Positions 54,020 to 62,779 of a stretch of DNA of 64,000 bases are shown here, piece after piece. A model generated the notes under the pieces. It had not been told where the DNA came from. It saw only the letters and a list, made by a program, of their open reading frames with translations, and did no database searches. The DNA lies in assembly GCA_913774625.1 (NCBI GenBank), contig CAJYHL010000041.1, forward strand, positions 1 to 64,000. Reading direction: 5' to 3'. Made by a program: the position numbers and the translations under genes. This DNA is from an uncultured Acidovorax sp. Lineage in GTDB: Bacteria; Pseudomonadota; Gammaproteobacteria; Burkholderiales; Burkholderiaceae_C. Every line of letters begins with the position of its first letter. Within the stretch, counting starts at the first letter, position 1.

Positions 54020-54048
54020 CTTACAAGCCCTGCATTGCAGGCAACCAG

Positions 54049-54082
54049 AAAACCTGCCTTCCCACCGGAGAGCAGGTTTTTT
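54049..54082 (+). terminator. Terminator of the tRNA-Lys gene
   Basis: AAAACCTGC (54049-54057) pairs with GCAGGTTTT (54072-54080), a perfect 9-bp stem with a T6 run (54077-54082). It lies 29 bp after the tRNA. Confidence 0.9.
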
Positions 54083-54239
54083 GCTTTGTGCGGCCCGCAG
54101 AAAGCGAAGGGAAACGAAACATGCCGCCCCTGCCCGATCAGCAAGCACCGGACTTGGCGGCTCGACCTACAGCCGCCGCGACGGCCAGCCGCTAGCTTCG
54201 ATGCTCCATCCACTCGCCGCCAGGCCAGGAAAGAGCACC

Positions 54240-54461
54240 ATGAACGCAGAAAAGCACTCCGCATCCCCCGACCGCATCGCCACGAACGACGCTTCATCGG
54301 TGGCCGACTGGGCACGCAAGCTCGATGTCAGCGAGCAGCAGATCCAGGACGCCGTCGCAGCCGTCGGCGACAAGGCCTCCGATGTGGAGCTGCATTTGAA
54401 GGGCACGCGCAGCACCACCAACGACGACCGCATAGAGCAAAACGGCGCGGGCAACGCCTGA
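54240..54461 (+). CDS. DUF3606 domain protein
   Basis: Small protein of 73 aa. The segment VADWARKLDVSEQQIQDAVAAVGDKASDVELHLKG is the DUF3606 helix-turn-helix-like core, a family without known function. AGGAAAG stands about 8 nt before ATG 54240. It is flanked by a tRNA terminator upstream and 173 bp of spacer to the copper-chaperone gene downstream. No signal peptide or membrane segment. Confidence 0.8.
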   Translation: MNAEKHSASPDRIATNDASSVADWARKLDVSEQQIQDAVAAVGDKASDVELHLKGTRSTTNDDRIEQNGAGNA

Positions 54462-54634
54462 ACCGGCACCGGGCGGTCCGCCGCCCTGCCGGCCATAATC
54501 GCAGGCGAAGCCCGCCCTCTTCTTATCCCCGTGCGCCAGCGCGCTGCGGCTCGGACGCCGGATCTGGCCTTCCGCAATGCCGCAGGTCGCTCCGGACGGG
54601 CCCTGACCCCACCAACTCTTCGCCGCCCTCTCCC

Positions 54635-55177
54635 ATGCCACGCCTTCTCTCCCGCCTCGCCTTCAGCACAGCCCTGGCCGCATCCATCGGTGCCGCACAT
54701 GCACAACCCCAGGTCACCGTGCAGGACGCCTGGGTCCGCGCCACGGTGCCGCAGCAGAAGGCCACAGGCGCCTTCATGCGGCTGAAGGCCGGCCAGGACA
54801 CGCGGCTGGTTTCGGTGAGCACGCCGGTGGCGCCGATCGCCGAAGTCCACGAAATGAAGATGGTGGACAACGTGATGAAGATGCGCGCCGTGCAGGGGCT
54901 GGACCTGCCCGCCGGCAAGGGCGTGGACCTGCAGCCCGGTGGCTATCACGTGATGCTGATGGACCTGCCAGCACCCGTGAGGGCCGGCGACGTCGTGCCG
55001 CTGACGCTGGTATTCGAAGGCAAGGATGGCCGGCGCGAGACCGTGCAGGTGCAGGCCCAGGCGCGCGGCATGACGAATGCAGCAGCGGCGGCTGGCGCAG
55101 CAGGCGCCGCAACGCCAGCGGGCGGCACGGCCGCCGGGCACGGCGACCATGGCGATCACGGCGCGCACAAGCACTGA
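54635..55177 (+). CDS. Periplasmic copper chaperone PCu(A)C
   Basis: Exported 180-aa protein of the PCu(A)C family (DUF461), which delivers Cu(I) to cytochrome oxidase Cu(A). The signal peptide ends near AAHAQ. The copper ligands follow the H-x-M..M..H-x-M pattern: VHEMKMVDNVMKMRAV and GGYHVMLMDL. After the domain a flexible Ala/Gly-rich linker leads to a His/Asp tail (HGDHGDHGAHKH) that is not part of the core and may bind more metal. No Cox or Sco genes are near. It lies 60 bp before the MFS gene on the same strand. Confidence 0.9.
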   Translation: MPRLLSRLAFSTALAASIGAAHAQPQVTVQDAWVRATVPQQKATGAFMRLKAGQDTRLVSVSTPVAPIAEVHEMKMVDNVMKMRAVQGLDLPAGKGVDLQPGGYHVMLMDLPAPVRAGDVVPLTLVFEGKDGRRETVQVQAQARGMTNAAAAAGAAGAATPAGGTAAGHGDHGDHGAHKH

Positions 55178-55237
55178 CAAGCCCTGCCCCTGCATCCATC
55201 CACAGACCGAACCGACCGCCGTACCGATAGCTACCTC

Positions 55238-56476
55238 ATGAACCCACAAGCCGAAGAACTCTGGCGCGCGCCGCGCTGGGCGCTGGCCGCGCTGCTGGCT
55301 CTGCTCGGCATGCTGGGGCCGTTCTCGATCGACACCTATATCCCCGCGTTCTCGGGCATCGCCGCGGCGGTGGGCGCCACGCCGGTGGAAATGCAGCAGA
55401 CGCTGTCGGCCTACCTGTTCGGCTTCGCGTTCATGACGCTGTTCCACGGCGCGCTGTCGGACAGCTTCGGCCGCCGGCCCGTGGTGCTCTGGGGCATCAC
55501 GGTGTTCACGCTGGCCTCGGCGGGCTGCGCGCTGTCGCAGAACATCGGCCAGCTGGTGCTGTTCCGGGCGCTGCAGGGGCTGTCGGCGGGCGCGGGCATC
55601 GTGGTGTCGCGCGCAGTGATCCGGGACATGTTCCCCCCGGCGCAGGCGCAGCAGGTGATGAGCCAGGTCACGATCTATTTCGGCGTGGCGCCGGCCATCG
55701 CGCCCATCGTGGGCGGCTGGCTATTCGTGCATCTGGGCTGGCACAGCGTGTTCTGGTTCCTGACCGGCGTGGGCCTGCTGCTCTGGGTGGCCAACTTCCG
55801 CCTGCTGCCCGAGACCCTGCATGCCAGCCAGCGCCAGCCCTTCAACGCGCGGCATCTGCTGCAGGGGTATTGGCAGCTGGGTTCGAGCCCGCGCTTCCTG
55901 CTGCTGGCGCTGGCCAGCGGCGTGCCGTTCAACGGCATGTTCCTCTATGTGCTGGCGGCGCCCGCCTTCCTGGGCGACCACCTGCATCTGCCGCCCACGC
56001 ATTTCTTCTGGTTCTTCATCCTGACCATCTCGGGAATCATGGGCGGCGCCTGGCTCAGCGGGCGGCTGGCGGGCCGCATTCCGCCCAAGCGGCAGATACG
56101 GCACGGCTTTCTCATCATGTTCGTGACGGCGGCCATCAACCTGGCGGCCAACGCGCTGTTCACGGCCCATGTGTCGTGGGCGCTGCTGCCCATCGCGGTG
56201 TTCGCCTTCGGCTGGGCGCTGATGGTGCCGGTGGTCACCCTGCTGGTGCTGGACCTCTACCCCGAGCGGCGCGGCATGGCCTCGTCGCTGCAGGCCTTCG
56301 TGGGCTCGACCGCCAACGGACTGGTGGCCGGCGTGGTGGCGCCGCTGGTGATGCATTCGACGCTGCTGCTGGCCTTGGCGTCGGCGGCCATGGCCTGCGT
56401 GGGGCTCTGCGCGTGGATCTACCTGCACCACCGTTGGCCCGACATCGGCCGCTTGGCCACGGCGACGGCGAGCTGA
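55238..56476 (+). CDS. Bcr/CflA-type multidrug efflux MFS transporter
   Basis: Inner-membrane drug:proton antiporter of 412 aa with 12 predicted helices. Family features are FSIDTYIPAF in TM1, the loop 2-3 motif GALSDSFGRRPVVLWG (MFS motif A), LFRALQGLSAGAGIVVSRAVIRDMF and APAIAPIVGGWL (motif C). Bcr relatives export bicyclomycin, chloramphenicol or sulfonamides, and the substrate here is unknown. The short gap after the copper chaperone suggests joint transcription. A C10 run at 56486-56495 lies just after the stop, outside coding sequence. Confidence 0.9.
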   Translation: MNPQAEELWRAPRWALAALLALLGMLGPFSIDTYIPAFSGIAAAVGATPVEMQQTLSAYLFGFAFMTLFHGALSDSFGRRPVVLWGITVFTLASAGCALSQNIGQLVLFRALQGLSAGAGIVVSRAVIRDMFPPAQAQQVMSQVTIYFGVAPAIAPIVGGWLFVHLGWHSVFWFLTGVGLLLWVANFRLLPETLHASQRQPFNARHLLQGYWQLGSSPRFLLLALASGVPFNGMFLYVLAAPAFLGDHLHLPPTHFFWFFILTISGIMGGAWLSGRLAGRIPPKRQIRHGFLIMFVTAAINLAANALFTAHVSWALLPIAVFAFGWALMVPVVTLLVLDLYPERRGMASSLQAFVGSTANGLVAGVVAPLVMHSTLLLALASAAMACVGLCAWIYLHHRWPDIGRLATATAS

Positions 56477-56509
56477 GAGCGGCCGCCCCCCCCCCACAGC
56501 GCGCGGCGA

Positions 56510-57973
56510 TCAGCCCCGGCGCCGCTCCAGCCCGTTTTCGGCGTAGTAGAGGGCCTTTTCGGCATACATGGCCTGGTCGGCGCGGTTGACGGCCGCCTCG
56601 ATCTGGTCGCCCGAGTAGGCGATCGCCACGCCCATCGACAGGCTGAGCGGAGTGCCCGGATAGAACTGGTTGTTGAGCTCCAGCAGCGAATTGATGCGGT
56701 CTACCGTCGCCTGGAGGCTGCGCTCGTCGGCGCCGGGCAGCAGCACGGAGAACTCGTCGCCGCCGATGCGGGCCGCACAGGCGGGAACGTCCACCGCCTT
56801 GCCCAGGACCTCGCCCACGCGCCGCAGCATGGCATCGCCCGCCGCATGGCCCGCGTCGTCGTTGATGAGCTTGAGCCCATTCATGTCGATCACCACTACG
56901 CCCAGCGGGTACGGCCCCTTGCGCGTGATGCGGTTGAGCTCTTCCACGTAGAAGGCCCGGTTGCGCAGCTGGGTCAGCACGTCGTGCTGGCCAAGATACT
57001 CCAGATAGGCTTCCGCCTTCTTGCGGGCCGTGATGTCCACCAGCGACAGCAGCACCATGGACCAGTCATCCCGGCGCTCCTCCAGGATGGAGAACTGCAT
57101 GTGGATGTGCACGGCCTCGCCGGTGAGGCTGTAGTTCACCACCTCGCGCTGCTGGAAGAGCCGCCCCTCCCACAGGTCAAGCAATTGCTCTGCGAACGAT
57201 TCGTGCATCTCGCCGCGGAACACCTTGCCGATCTGCTTGAGCAGCGTTTCCTTGCTGTCGGCACCGAACATCTCCAGCGTCTGCTGGTTGACGTCGATCA
57301 CGCGGATCTCCTGCATGCAGCGGGTCACGAATTCCGGATGCACCTTCAGGAAGGTCTTGAAATCGCGGATGCCCTGGCGGCGCACGTCGTCCAGCAGCCG
57401 CTTGACCGCGCTGAAGTCCTCGACCCAGAGCGACACCGGCGAATGCTCGAACAGCCCGCGCGCGTAGCGCTCGCTGCGCAGCAGCCGGGCACGGCTTTCG
57501 ATCTGCTCGGTGTTGTCCTCCAGCGAGACCAGCACCCGGTCCCAGCGGTCCTCATGGCCGGGCAGGATGCGGCCGCGGATGTGGACGTCCAGCCGGCGCC
57601 CGTCGAGCGCGTAGTTCACCGTCTGGTTCGAGAATTCCAGAGCTCCCGACCAGAGCTGGCGCAGCTCCTCGATGGCCTCCTGGTGCATGTCGCCGCGGAA
57701 GATGCTGTCCAGCGAGGCCAGCAGCGTGGCCTGGTCCGGGGCCGCGAACAGCTCCAGCGTGCGCCGGTTCACCTTCAGCACCTTCAAGGCCGCGCCATAG
57801 GCCTGCATGCGGGCCGGATCGGCGCGCACATAGGCCTCGACGTCGGTCACGCCCTGGCTGCGCCAGCCGTCCAGCAAGGTCTTCAGCGCACTGAAATCCT
57901 CCAGCCAGAGCGAAACCGGCGCGATGTCGAACATGTGCTCGAAATCGTTGTCTGGCGAAGGGGAAGAGGACAT
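56510..57973 (-). CDS. GGDEF protein with duplicated PAS-like sensors
   Basis: Predicted diguanylate cyclase of 487 aa, cytoplasmic. Two homologous N-terminal modules, about residues 14-155 and 175-315, share the pattern SLWxEDFSAxKxLLD near the start and IFRGxMH or VFRGEMH later, so the sensor is an internal duplication. The GGDEF at 404-408 (ARIGGDEFSVLL) is intact. An RxxD inhibitory site is not present at the expected position (the sequence there is DVPA), unlike the first cyclase at 169. ATG 57973 is chosen because upstream in-frame codons give no homology. It is convergent with the MFS gene. Confidence 0.9.
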   Translation of the reverse strand: MSSSPSPDNDFEHMFDIAPVSLWLEDFSALKTLLDGWRSQGVTDVEAYVRADPARMQAYGAALKVLKVNRRTLELFAAPDQATLLASLDSIFRGDMHQEAIEELRQLWSGALEFSNQTVNYALDGRRLDVHIRGRILPGHEDRWDRVLVSLEDNTEQIESRARLLRSERYARGLFEHSPVSLWVEDFSAVKRLLDDVRRQGIRDFKTFLKVHPEFVTRCMQEIRVIDVNQQTLEMFGADSKETLLKQIGKVFRGEMHESFAEQLLDLWEGRLFQQREVVNYSLTGEAVHIHMQFSILEERRDDWSMVLLSLVDITARKKAEAYLEYLGQHDVLTQLRNRAFYVEELNRITRKGPYPLGVVVIDMNGLKLINDDAGHAAGDAMLRRVGEVLGKAVDVPACAARIGGDEFSVLLPGADERSLQATVDRINSLLELNNQFYPGTPLSLSMGVAIAYSGDQIEAAVNRADQAMYAEKALYYAENGLERRRG

Positions 57974-58102
57974 CCGGGGGCACTCCAAGGTCATGGGCCG
58001 GGCGGTATGGATGCGGCGGCTGCGCATCATCGCCCTCGCCGGATTATCGGCCCGCCCAGGCGCGGCACGGCCCTCCGGCGCAGTCCGCGTGGATCGACAG
58101 CC

Positions 58103-58133
58103 AAAGAAAAAGCCAGCCGCAAGGGCTGGCTTT
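58103..58133 (-). terminator. Intrinsic terminator of the DEAD-box helicase gene
   Basis: AAAGCCAGCC (58109-58118), loop GCAAG, GGCTGGCTTT (58124-58133). Read on the minus strand the stem is followed by TTTTTCTTTGG (58111-58101). It lies 36 bp after the helicase stop codon. Confidence 0.88.
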
Positions 58134-58169
58134 CATTCACCTGGCGAGACCCGCCGATGCGGGTCCGCC

Positions 58170-60077
58170 TCAGCGGGCGGGACGTGCCGGACGCTTGCGG
58201 GCGTCGTGCGGAACGAAGGGCTTGGCGCCGCCGCCCATGCCGGGCTTGGCGAAGCCGGGCTTGCGCGGGGCGAAGTCGCCGCCACGACCTGCGCCTTCGG
58301 GGCGGCCGCCACCGAAACCGCCACGCGGCTGGTCGCCGAAACCGCCGCGCGACGGTTCGCCGAAGCCCTGCTTGCGGCCGTAGCCTTCGCTGTCGCGGCG
58401 CGGTGCGCCACCGCCGCCGAAGCCGCCGCCACGCTGGTCGTCGCCACGGGGAGCGAAATGGCCGCCGCCCTGGTAGCCGCCGCCGTCGCGCGCCGCCGGA
58501 GCGCCGCGGCCGAAGCGGTCGCCGCCGCGGTCACGGTCGCCGAAACCGCCGCCGAAGCCGCCACGGCCACCGCCCGAAGGACGGCGGTCGCCGCCACGGA
58601 AACCGCCGCCGTCGCGGCCGCCACGGCCGCCGAAATCGGGACGGCCCTGGGGCGCGCGCTGCTGGGGCTCCAGGCCGGGAATGACTTCGGCCTTGAACTG
58701 CTGCTTGCTGTAGCCTTCGATGTCGAAGATCTTGCGGCGGTCGCGGAACTCGGCGAAGGTCACGGCCAGGCCCTGGCGGCCGGCACGGCCCGTGCGGCCG
58801 ATGCGGTGGGTGTAGTCCTCGGCCTTCATGGGCAGACCGTAGTTGAACACGTGGGTGATGGTGGGCACGTCGATGCCGCGGGCGGCCACATCGGTGGCCA
58901 CCAGCACCTGGACCTGGCCGCTGCGCAGCGCCATCAGGCGGCGGTTGCGCAGGCCCTGGCTCAGGGCGCCGTGCAGCGCCACGGCGCTGAAGCCTTCCTG
59001 CTGCAGGTCGTTGGCGAGGCCGTCGCACTCCACCTGGGTGCTGGCGAAGACGATGGCCTGGTTGATCGAGGTGTCGCGCAGCCAGTGGTCCAGCAGCTTG
59101 CGCTTGTGCTGGGCGTTGTCGGCCCAGAACAGCGTCTGCTTGATGTTGGCGTGCTTTTCCTGCGGGCTGTCGATCTGCACCTTCTGCACCTGCGAGCCGC
59201 CGTCATGCATCACGCGCATGGCCAGCTGCTGGATGCGCGGCGCGAACGTGGCGCTGAACATCATGGTCTGCTGGCGCTGGCTGGTCAGCTGGTTGATGTC
59301 GGCCAGGTCGTCGGAGAAGCCCAGGTCGAGCATGCGGTCGGCTTCATCGACCACCAGGAATTTCACCTGGTCGAGCTTGATCTGCAGGGAACGCTGCAGG
59401 TCCAGCAGGCGGCCGGGGGTGGCCACAACCAGGTTGGCGTTCTGCAGCTTGGCGATCTGCAGCTGGTAGGGGATGCCGCCCACCACGTTGGCCACGCGCA
59501 GGCCGCGGCAGTGCTTGACCAGTTCGATGGCATCGTGCGCCACCTGCTGGGCCAGTTCGCGCGTCGGGCACAGGATCAGCGCGCCGGGCACGGCGGCCTT
59601 GAAGTTGCGGGCGTTGGTGGGGTCCTTGCGCTTGGCGCGCTTGGGAGCAGGCTCGCCACGGGCAGCGGCTTCGGCCACGGCGCGGTCGAATTCGGCACGG
59701 GCCGCTGCGTCGGCGGCGGCCTGTTCGCGGATCAGCGTGTGCAGCACGGGCAGCAGGAAGGCCGCGGTCTTGCCGCTGCCGGTCTGGCTGGAGACCATGA
59801 GGTCGATGAAGCGGGCGGATTCGTCGCCCGAGCCCATGGCCAGGGGAATGGCGCGGGCCTGGACCTGCGTGGGCTGCGTGTAGCCCAGGTCGGCCACGGC
59901 CTGCACCAGTTCGGCGGCCAGGCCCAGCTGGACGAAACCGTTGGGTTCGGCCGTCACGGCGACCTCGTCGCCCGGCAGGGCCACGGCTTCAGCGGAAGCA
60001 AGCAGGGCTGCGTCCGCAGCGGCAACGGAGGTATCTGCAGGCGCGAATTCGCCCTGCACTTGGAGAGTGTCAGTCAT
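58170..60077 (-). CDS. DEAD-box RNA helicase with RGG-rich tail
   Basis: ATP-dependent RNA helicase of 635 aa. An acidic N-terminal extension of about 50 residues precedes the Q motif (GFVQLGLAAELVQAVADLGYTQPTQVQ). Motif I is SSQTGSGKTA, motif II is VDEADRML, motif III is FSAT, and motif VI is HRIGRTGRAGR. An Ala/Arg/Lys-rich insert of about 45 residues separates motifs I and Ia. The last 170 residues are Gly/Arg-rich (RGG-type), for RNA binding. RhlE- or CsdA-like roles in ribosome assembly and cold adaptation are likely. ATG 60077 is chosen; a GTG 12 bp upstream is also possible. A promoter about 230 nt upstream implies a long leader. Confidence 0.93.
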   Translation of the reverse strand: MTDTLQVQGEFAPADTSVAAADAALLASAEAVALPGDEVAVTAEPNGFVQLGLAAELVQAVADLGYTQPTQVQARAIPLAMGSGDESARFIDLMVSSQTGSGKTAAFLLPVLHTLIREQAAADAAARAEFDRAVAEAAARGEPAPKRAKRKDPTNARNFKAAVPGALILCPTRELAQQVAHDAIELVKHCRGLRVANVVGGIPYQLQIAKLQNANLVVATPGRLLDLQRSLQIKLDQVKFLVVDEADRMLDLGFSDDLADINQLTSQRQQTMMFSATFAPRIQQLAMRVMHDGGSQVQKVQIDSPQEKHANIKQTLFWADNAQHKRKLLDHWLRDTSINQAIVFASTQVECDGLANDLQQEGFSAVALHGALSQGLRNRRLMALRSGQVQVLVATDVAARGIDVPTITHVFNYGLPMKAEDYTHRIGRTGRAGRQGLAVTFAEFRDRRKIFDIEGYSKQQFKAEVIPGLEPQQRAPQGRPDFGGRGGRDGGGFRGGDRRPSGGGRGGFGGGFGDRDRGGDRFGRGAPAARDGGGYQGGGHFAPRGDDQRGGGFGGGGAPRRDSEGYGRKQGFGEPSRGGFGDQPRGGFGGGRPEGAGRGGDFAPRKPGFAKPGMGGGAKPFVPHDARKRPARPAR

Positions 60078-60382
60078 ATTTTTTCTCACACGAAGACGGC
60101 CGCAGGCGTGGCCTGCGGAGGCTTCGTCAATGGTTAAAAAACATCAACCATCAAACGAAACCAGAGCTGCGAGGGTGCAGCGCGGGTGGGCATTTATGCG
60201 GTGTGCCGCCAAAAAGAGCTTTCTTTTCAGCGGCCCGCAGACCCGATGTGTGAAGGGAGATGCGCAAGCTGCGTGAGCCGCAAAGGGCATGAATATCACG
60301 CAAGCCGGCGATTATGGCATGCCTGGGGTTTTCCCGCAATGCCTTGAAAAGAGAAGACGGGAAGACGCGGGCCTGGAACGGT
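60078..60382 (-). other. Leader region of the helicase gene (305 bp without a gene)
   Basis: No reading frame here looks coding. Read on the minus strand, it holds a promoter (60339-60311), a hairpin GCCGC (60234-60230) to GCGGC (60209-60205) with an inner AAAAGA/TCTTTT stem, and a second hairpin ATGGTT/AACCAT at 60149-60128. The predicted leader runs from about 60304 to 60078 (about 227 nt). The ribosome binding site of the helicase is weak. Confidence 0.55.
60311..60339 (-). promoter_or_regulatory. Promoter of the DEAD-box helicase gene
   Basis: On the minus strand TTGCGG (60339-60334), 17 bp, CATAAT (60316-60311). Four of six bases match the -35 consensus and five of six the -10. Predicted transcription start about 60304. 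Confidence 0.65.
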
Positions 60383-60961
60383 TCAGACCGCCAGCAGGTG
60401 CGTGCGGTAGTGCGCCATCTCGTCGATGGATTCATGCACGTCGGCCAGCGCGGTATGGCGCTGCGCCTTCTTGAAGGACGAATACGCCTCGGGCTTCCAG
60501 CGCTTGGCCAGTTCCTTGAGCGTGCTCACGTCCACGTTGCGGTAGTGGAAGAAGGCCTCCAGCCTGGGCATGTAGCGCACCAGGAAGCGCCGGTCCTGGC
60601 CGATGCTGTTGCCGCACATGGGCGCCGTGCCCTTGGGCACGTAGCGCGCGAGGAATTCGATGATCTGGCGCTCGGCCTCTTCCTCGGTGACGGTGGAAGC
60701 GCGCACCTTGTCGATCAGGCCGCTGCGGCCGTGCGTGCCCTTGTTCCAGGCATCCATGCCGTTCAGCAGTTCGTCCGACTGGTGGATGGCGAACACCGGG
60801 CCTTCCACCCGGGGCTCGAGGTTCGGGCCGGTGACCACGACGGCGATCTCCAGCAGGCGGTCGGCTTCGGGGTTCAGGCCGGTCATTTCACAGTCGAGCC
60901 AGACCAGGTTCTGGTCGGACTTGGGCAGGGCGGGCACAGGGGTGGCGGCGGTTTCAGACAT
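60383..60961 (-). CDS. orn: Oligoribonuclease
   Basis: 3'-5' exoribonuclease of 192 aa that degrades short RNA and pGpG, the hydrolysis product of cyclic di-GMP. DEDDh family residues: [11 protein letters not shown] (Asp and Glu), [10 protein letters not shown] (Asp), and the final [14 protein letters not shown] (His and Asp). Landmarks [15 protein letters not shown] and [12 protein letters not shown] fit Orn. A 15-residue Thr/Pro-rich N-terminal lead is additional. Since cyclic di-GMP genes lie in this window, this supplies the last step of its breakdown, but only by general function. Diverges from the M48 gene (118-bp gap). Confidence 0.96.
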   Translation of the reverse strand: MSETAATPVPALPKSDQNLVWLDCEMTGLNPEADRLLEIAVVVTGPNLEPRVEGPVFAIHQSDELLNGMDAWNKGTHGRSGLIDKVRASTVTEEEAERQIIEFLARYVPKGTAPMCGNSIGQDRRFLVRYMPRLEAFFHYRNVDVSTLKELAKRWKPEAYSSFKKAQRHTALADVHESIDEMAHYRTHLLAV

Positions 60962-61079
60962 GGGCGCGATTGTCGCCGATGGCCATGGCGCGCCGCGTCG
61001 CCGCGGCTCGTCCGGCCACCGCCCCGCGCGCCCTCGCGCGGGGAAGGGATTCGATGCCAGGCCCTACACTCCAGCGTTC

Positions 61080-62405
61080 ATGCCCTACACCGCTCCCACC
61101 CCATCGTTCTGGACGCCGCCGATGCTGCTGACGCTGGCTTTCGCCGCGCTGCTGCTGGCCGGCCTCGCGCTGCGCTTCTGGCTGGCCACCCGCCAGATCC
61201 GCCACGTGGCGCGCCACCGCGACGCCGTGCCGCCCGCCTTCGAGGGACGCATCCCGCTCGCTGCCCACCAGAAAGCGGCCGACTACACCATCGCCAAGGC
61301 GCGCTTCGGCCTGCTGGAGATGGCGCTGTCGGCCGCCGTGCTGCTGGGCTGGACCCTGCTGGGCGGCCTGGACCTGCTCAACCGCGCCCTGCTGCAGTGG
61401 CTGGGCGGCGGCATGGTGCAGCAGCTCGCGCTGCTGGGCGCTTTCGCGCTCATCGGCGGGCTGATCGACCTGCCGGCCACGATCTACCAGACCTTCGTGA
61501 TCGAGCAGCGCTTCGGCTTCAACAAGATGACGCCGCGCCTGTGGCTGGCCGACCTGCTCAAGTCCACCCTGATGGGCGTCGCCGTGGGCCTGCCCATCGC
61601 CGCCCTCATCCTGTGGCTGATGGGCGCCGCCGGGCCGATGTGGTGGCTCTGGGCCTGGGCCGTCTGGATGGGCTTCAACCTGCTGCTGATGGTGATCTAC
61701 CCGCTCTTCATCGCGCCGCTCTTCAACAAGTTCCAGCCCCTGGAGGACGAGTCGCTCAAGGCCCGCGTCACCGCGCTGATGCAGCGCTGCGGCTTCGCCG
61801 CCAAGGGCCTGTTCGTGATGGACGGCAGCCGCCGCAGCGCCCATGCCAACGCCTATTTCACCGGCTTCGGCGCGGCCAAGCGCGTGGTGTTCTACGACAC
61901 CCTGCTGCGCCAGCTGAGCCCCGGCGAGGTGGAAGCCGTGCTGGCCCACGAACTGGGCCACTTCAAGCACCGCCACATCGTCAAGCGCATCGTGAGCATG
62001 TTCGCGCTGAGCCTGGCGGGCTTCGCGCTGCTGGGCTGGCTGAGCACGCAGACCTGGTTCTACGCCGGCCTGGGCGTGACGCCCAACCTGGTGCTGCCGG
62101 GCATCGCGCCCGCAGCGCCCAACGACGCGCTGGCGCTGCTGCTCTTCATGCTGGCCGTGCCGGTGTTCACGGTCTTCATCTCGCCGCTCTTCGCGCAGAT
62201 CTCGCGCCGCCACGAATTCGAGGCCGACGCCTATGCCATGGCACAGGCGAGCGGCCAGGACCTCGCCACCGCGCTGCTCAAGCTCTACGAAGACAACGCC
62301 TCCACGCTCACGCCCGATCCGGTGTACGTGAAGTTCTACTACTCGCATCCGCCCGCCAGCGAACGCCTGGCCCGCATGCCCCAACCCAGCCCCATGCCCT
62401 CATGA
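61080..62405 (+). CDS. M48 family metalloprotease (Ste24-like)
   Basis: Membrane zinc protease of 441 aa similar to CAAX prenyl protease 1. About seven hydrophobic segments are seen. The zinc site is H290-E-L-G-H294 (AVLAHELGHFKHRH), with the third ligand Glu in RRHEFEADAYAMAQ. The segment FNKFQPLEDESLKARV and DGSRRSAHANAYFTGFG are typical of the family. Bacteria lack prenylated CAAX proteins, so the true substrate is unknown, probably membrane-protein quality control. The stop overlaps the phhB ATG (ATGA), and rsgA follows, forming a likely operon. Confidence 0.9.
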   Translation: MPYTAPTPSFWTPPMLLTLAFAALLLAGLALRFWLATRQIRHVARHRDAVPPAFEGRIPLAAHQKAADYTIAKARFGLLEMALSAAVLLGWTLLGGLDLLNRALLQWLGGGMVQQLALLGAFALIGGLIDLPATIYQTFVIEQRFGFNKMTPRLWLADLLKSTLMGVAVGLPIAALILWLMGAAGPMWWLWAWAVWMGFNLLLMVIYPLFIAPLFNKFQPLEDESLKARVTALMQRCGFAAKGLFVMDGSRRSAHANAYFTGFGAAKRVVFYDTLLRQLSPGEVEAVLAHELGHFKHRHIVKRIVSMFALSLAGFALLGWLSTQTWFYAGLGVTPNLVLPGIAPAAPNDALALLLFMLAVPVFTVFISPLFAQISRRHEFEADAYAMAQASGQDLATALLKLYEDNASTLTPDPVYVKFYYSHPPASERLARMPQPSPMPS

Positions 62406-62746
62406 GCACTCCTTCCATGTTCCCCAGGAAAGACTGGTCCAAAGAGCCCCGCCGCGCGCTGACGGCCACCGAAGTCGTCACCCGGCTGGCCGAGCTGAAC
62501 GGCTGGGCGCTGAGCGGCGACGGCGATGCCGTGGCGATCGAGAAGACCTACCGCTTCGCCGACTACCACGAGACCATCGCCTTCGTGAATGCGGTGGCCT
62601 TCATCGCCCACGCGCAGGACCACCATCCCGACCTGTCGGTCCACTACAACCGCTGCGTGGTGCGCCTGAGCACGCACGACGTGGGCGGCATCTCGGCCAC
62701 CGACATCGACTGCGCGGCACGCTTCGACGCGCTGCTGGCCAGCTGA
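62402..62746 (+). CDS. phhB: 4a-hydroxytetrahydrobiopterin dehydratase
   Basis: Pterin-4a-carbinolamine dehydratase of 114 aa. It regenerates the pterin cofactor in aromatic amino-acid hydroxylation, and may work in other pterin reactions. The conserved region is FVNAVAFIAHAQDHHPDLSVHYNRCVVRLSTHDVGG, where the AHAQDHHPD cluster holds the active-site His residues. It overlaps the M48 gene stop (ATGA) and precedes rsgA by 33 bp, so the three are probably co-transcribed. No phenylalanine hydroxylase gene is in the window. Confidence 0.93.
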   Translation: MSTPSMFPRKDWSKEPRRALTATEVVTRLAELNGWALSGDGDAVAIEKTYRFADYHETIAFVNAVAFIAHAQDHHPDLSVHYNRCVVRLSTHDVGGISATDIDCAARFDALLAS

Positions 62747-62779
62747 TGCGCCCAGCCCCCCTGCCCCGCCGCTGCCGCC

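Noticed and set aside
53825-54082. Possible attachment site at the 3' end of tRNA-Lys
   Set aside because: No repeated tRNA 3' segment, integrase gene or phage gene is found; a normal terminator follows the tRNA.
56486-56495. A run of ten C as a possible phase-variable tract
   Set aside because: It lies between two convergent stop codons, outside any coding sequence or likely promoter, so slippage would not switch a gene.
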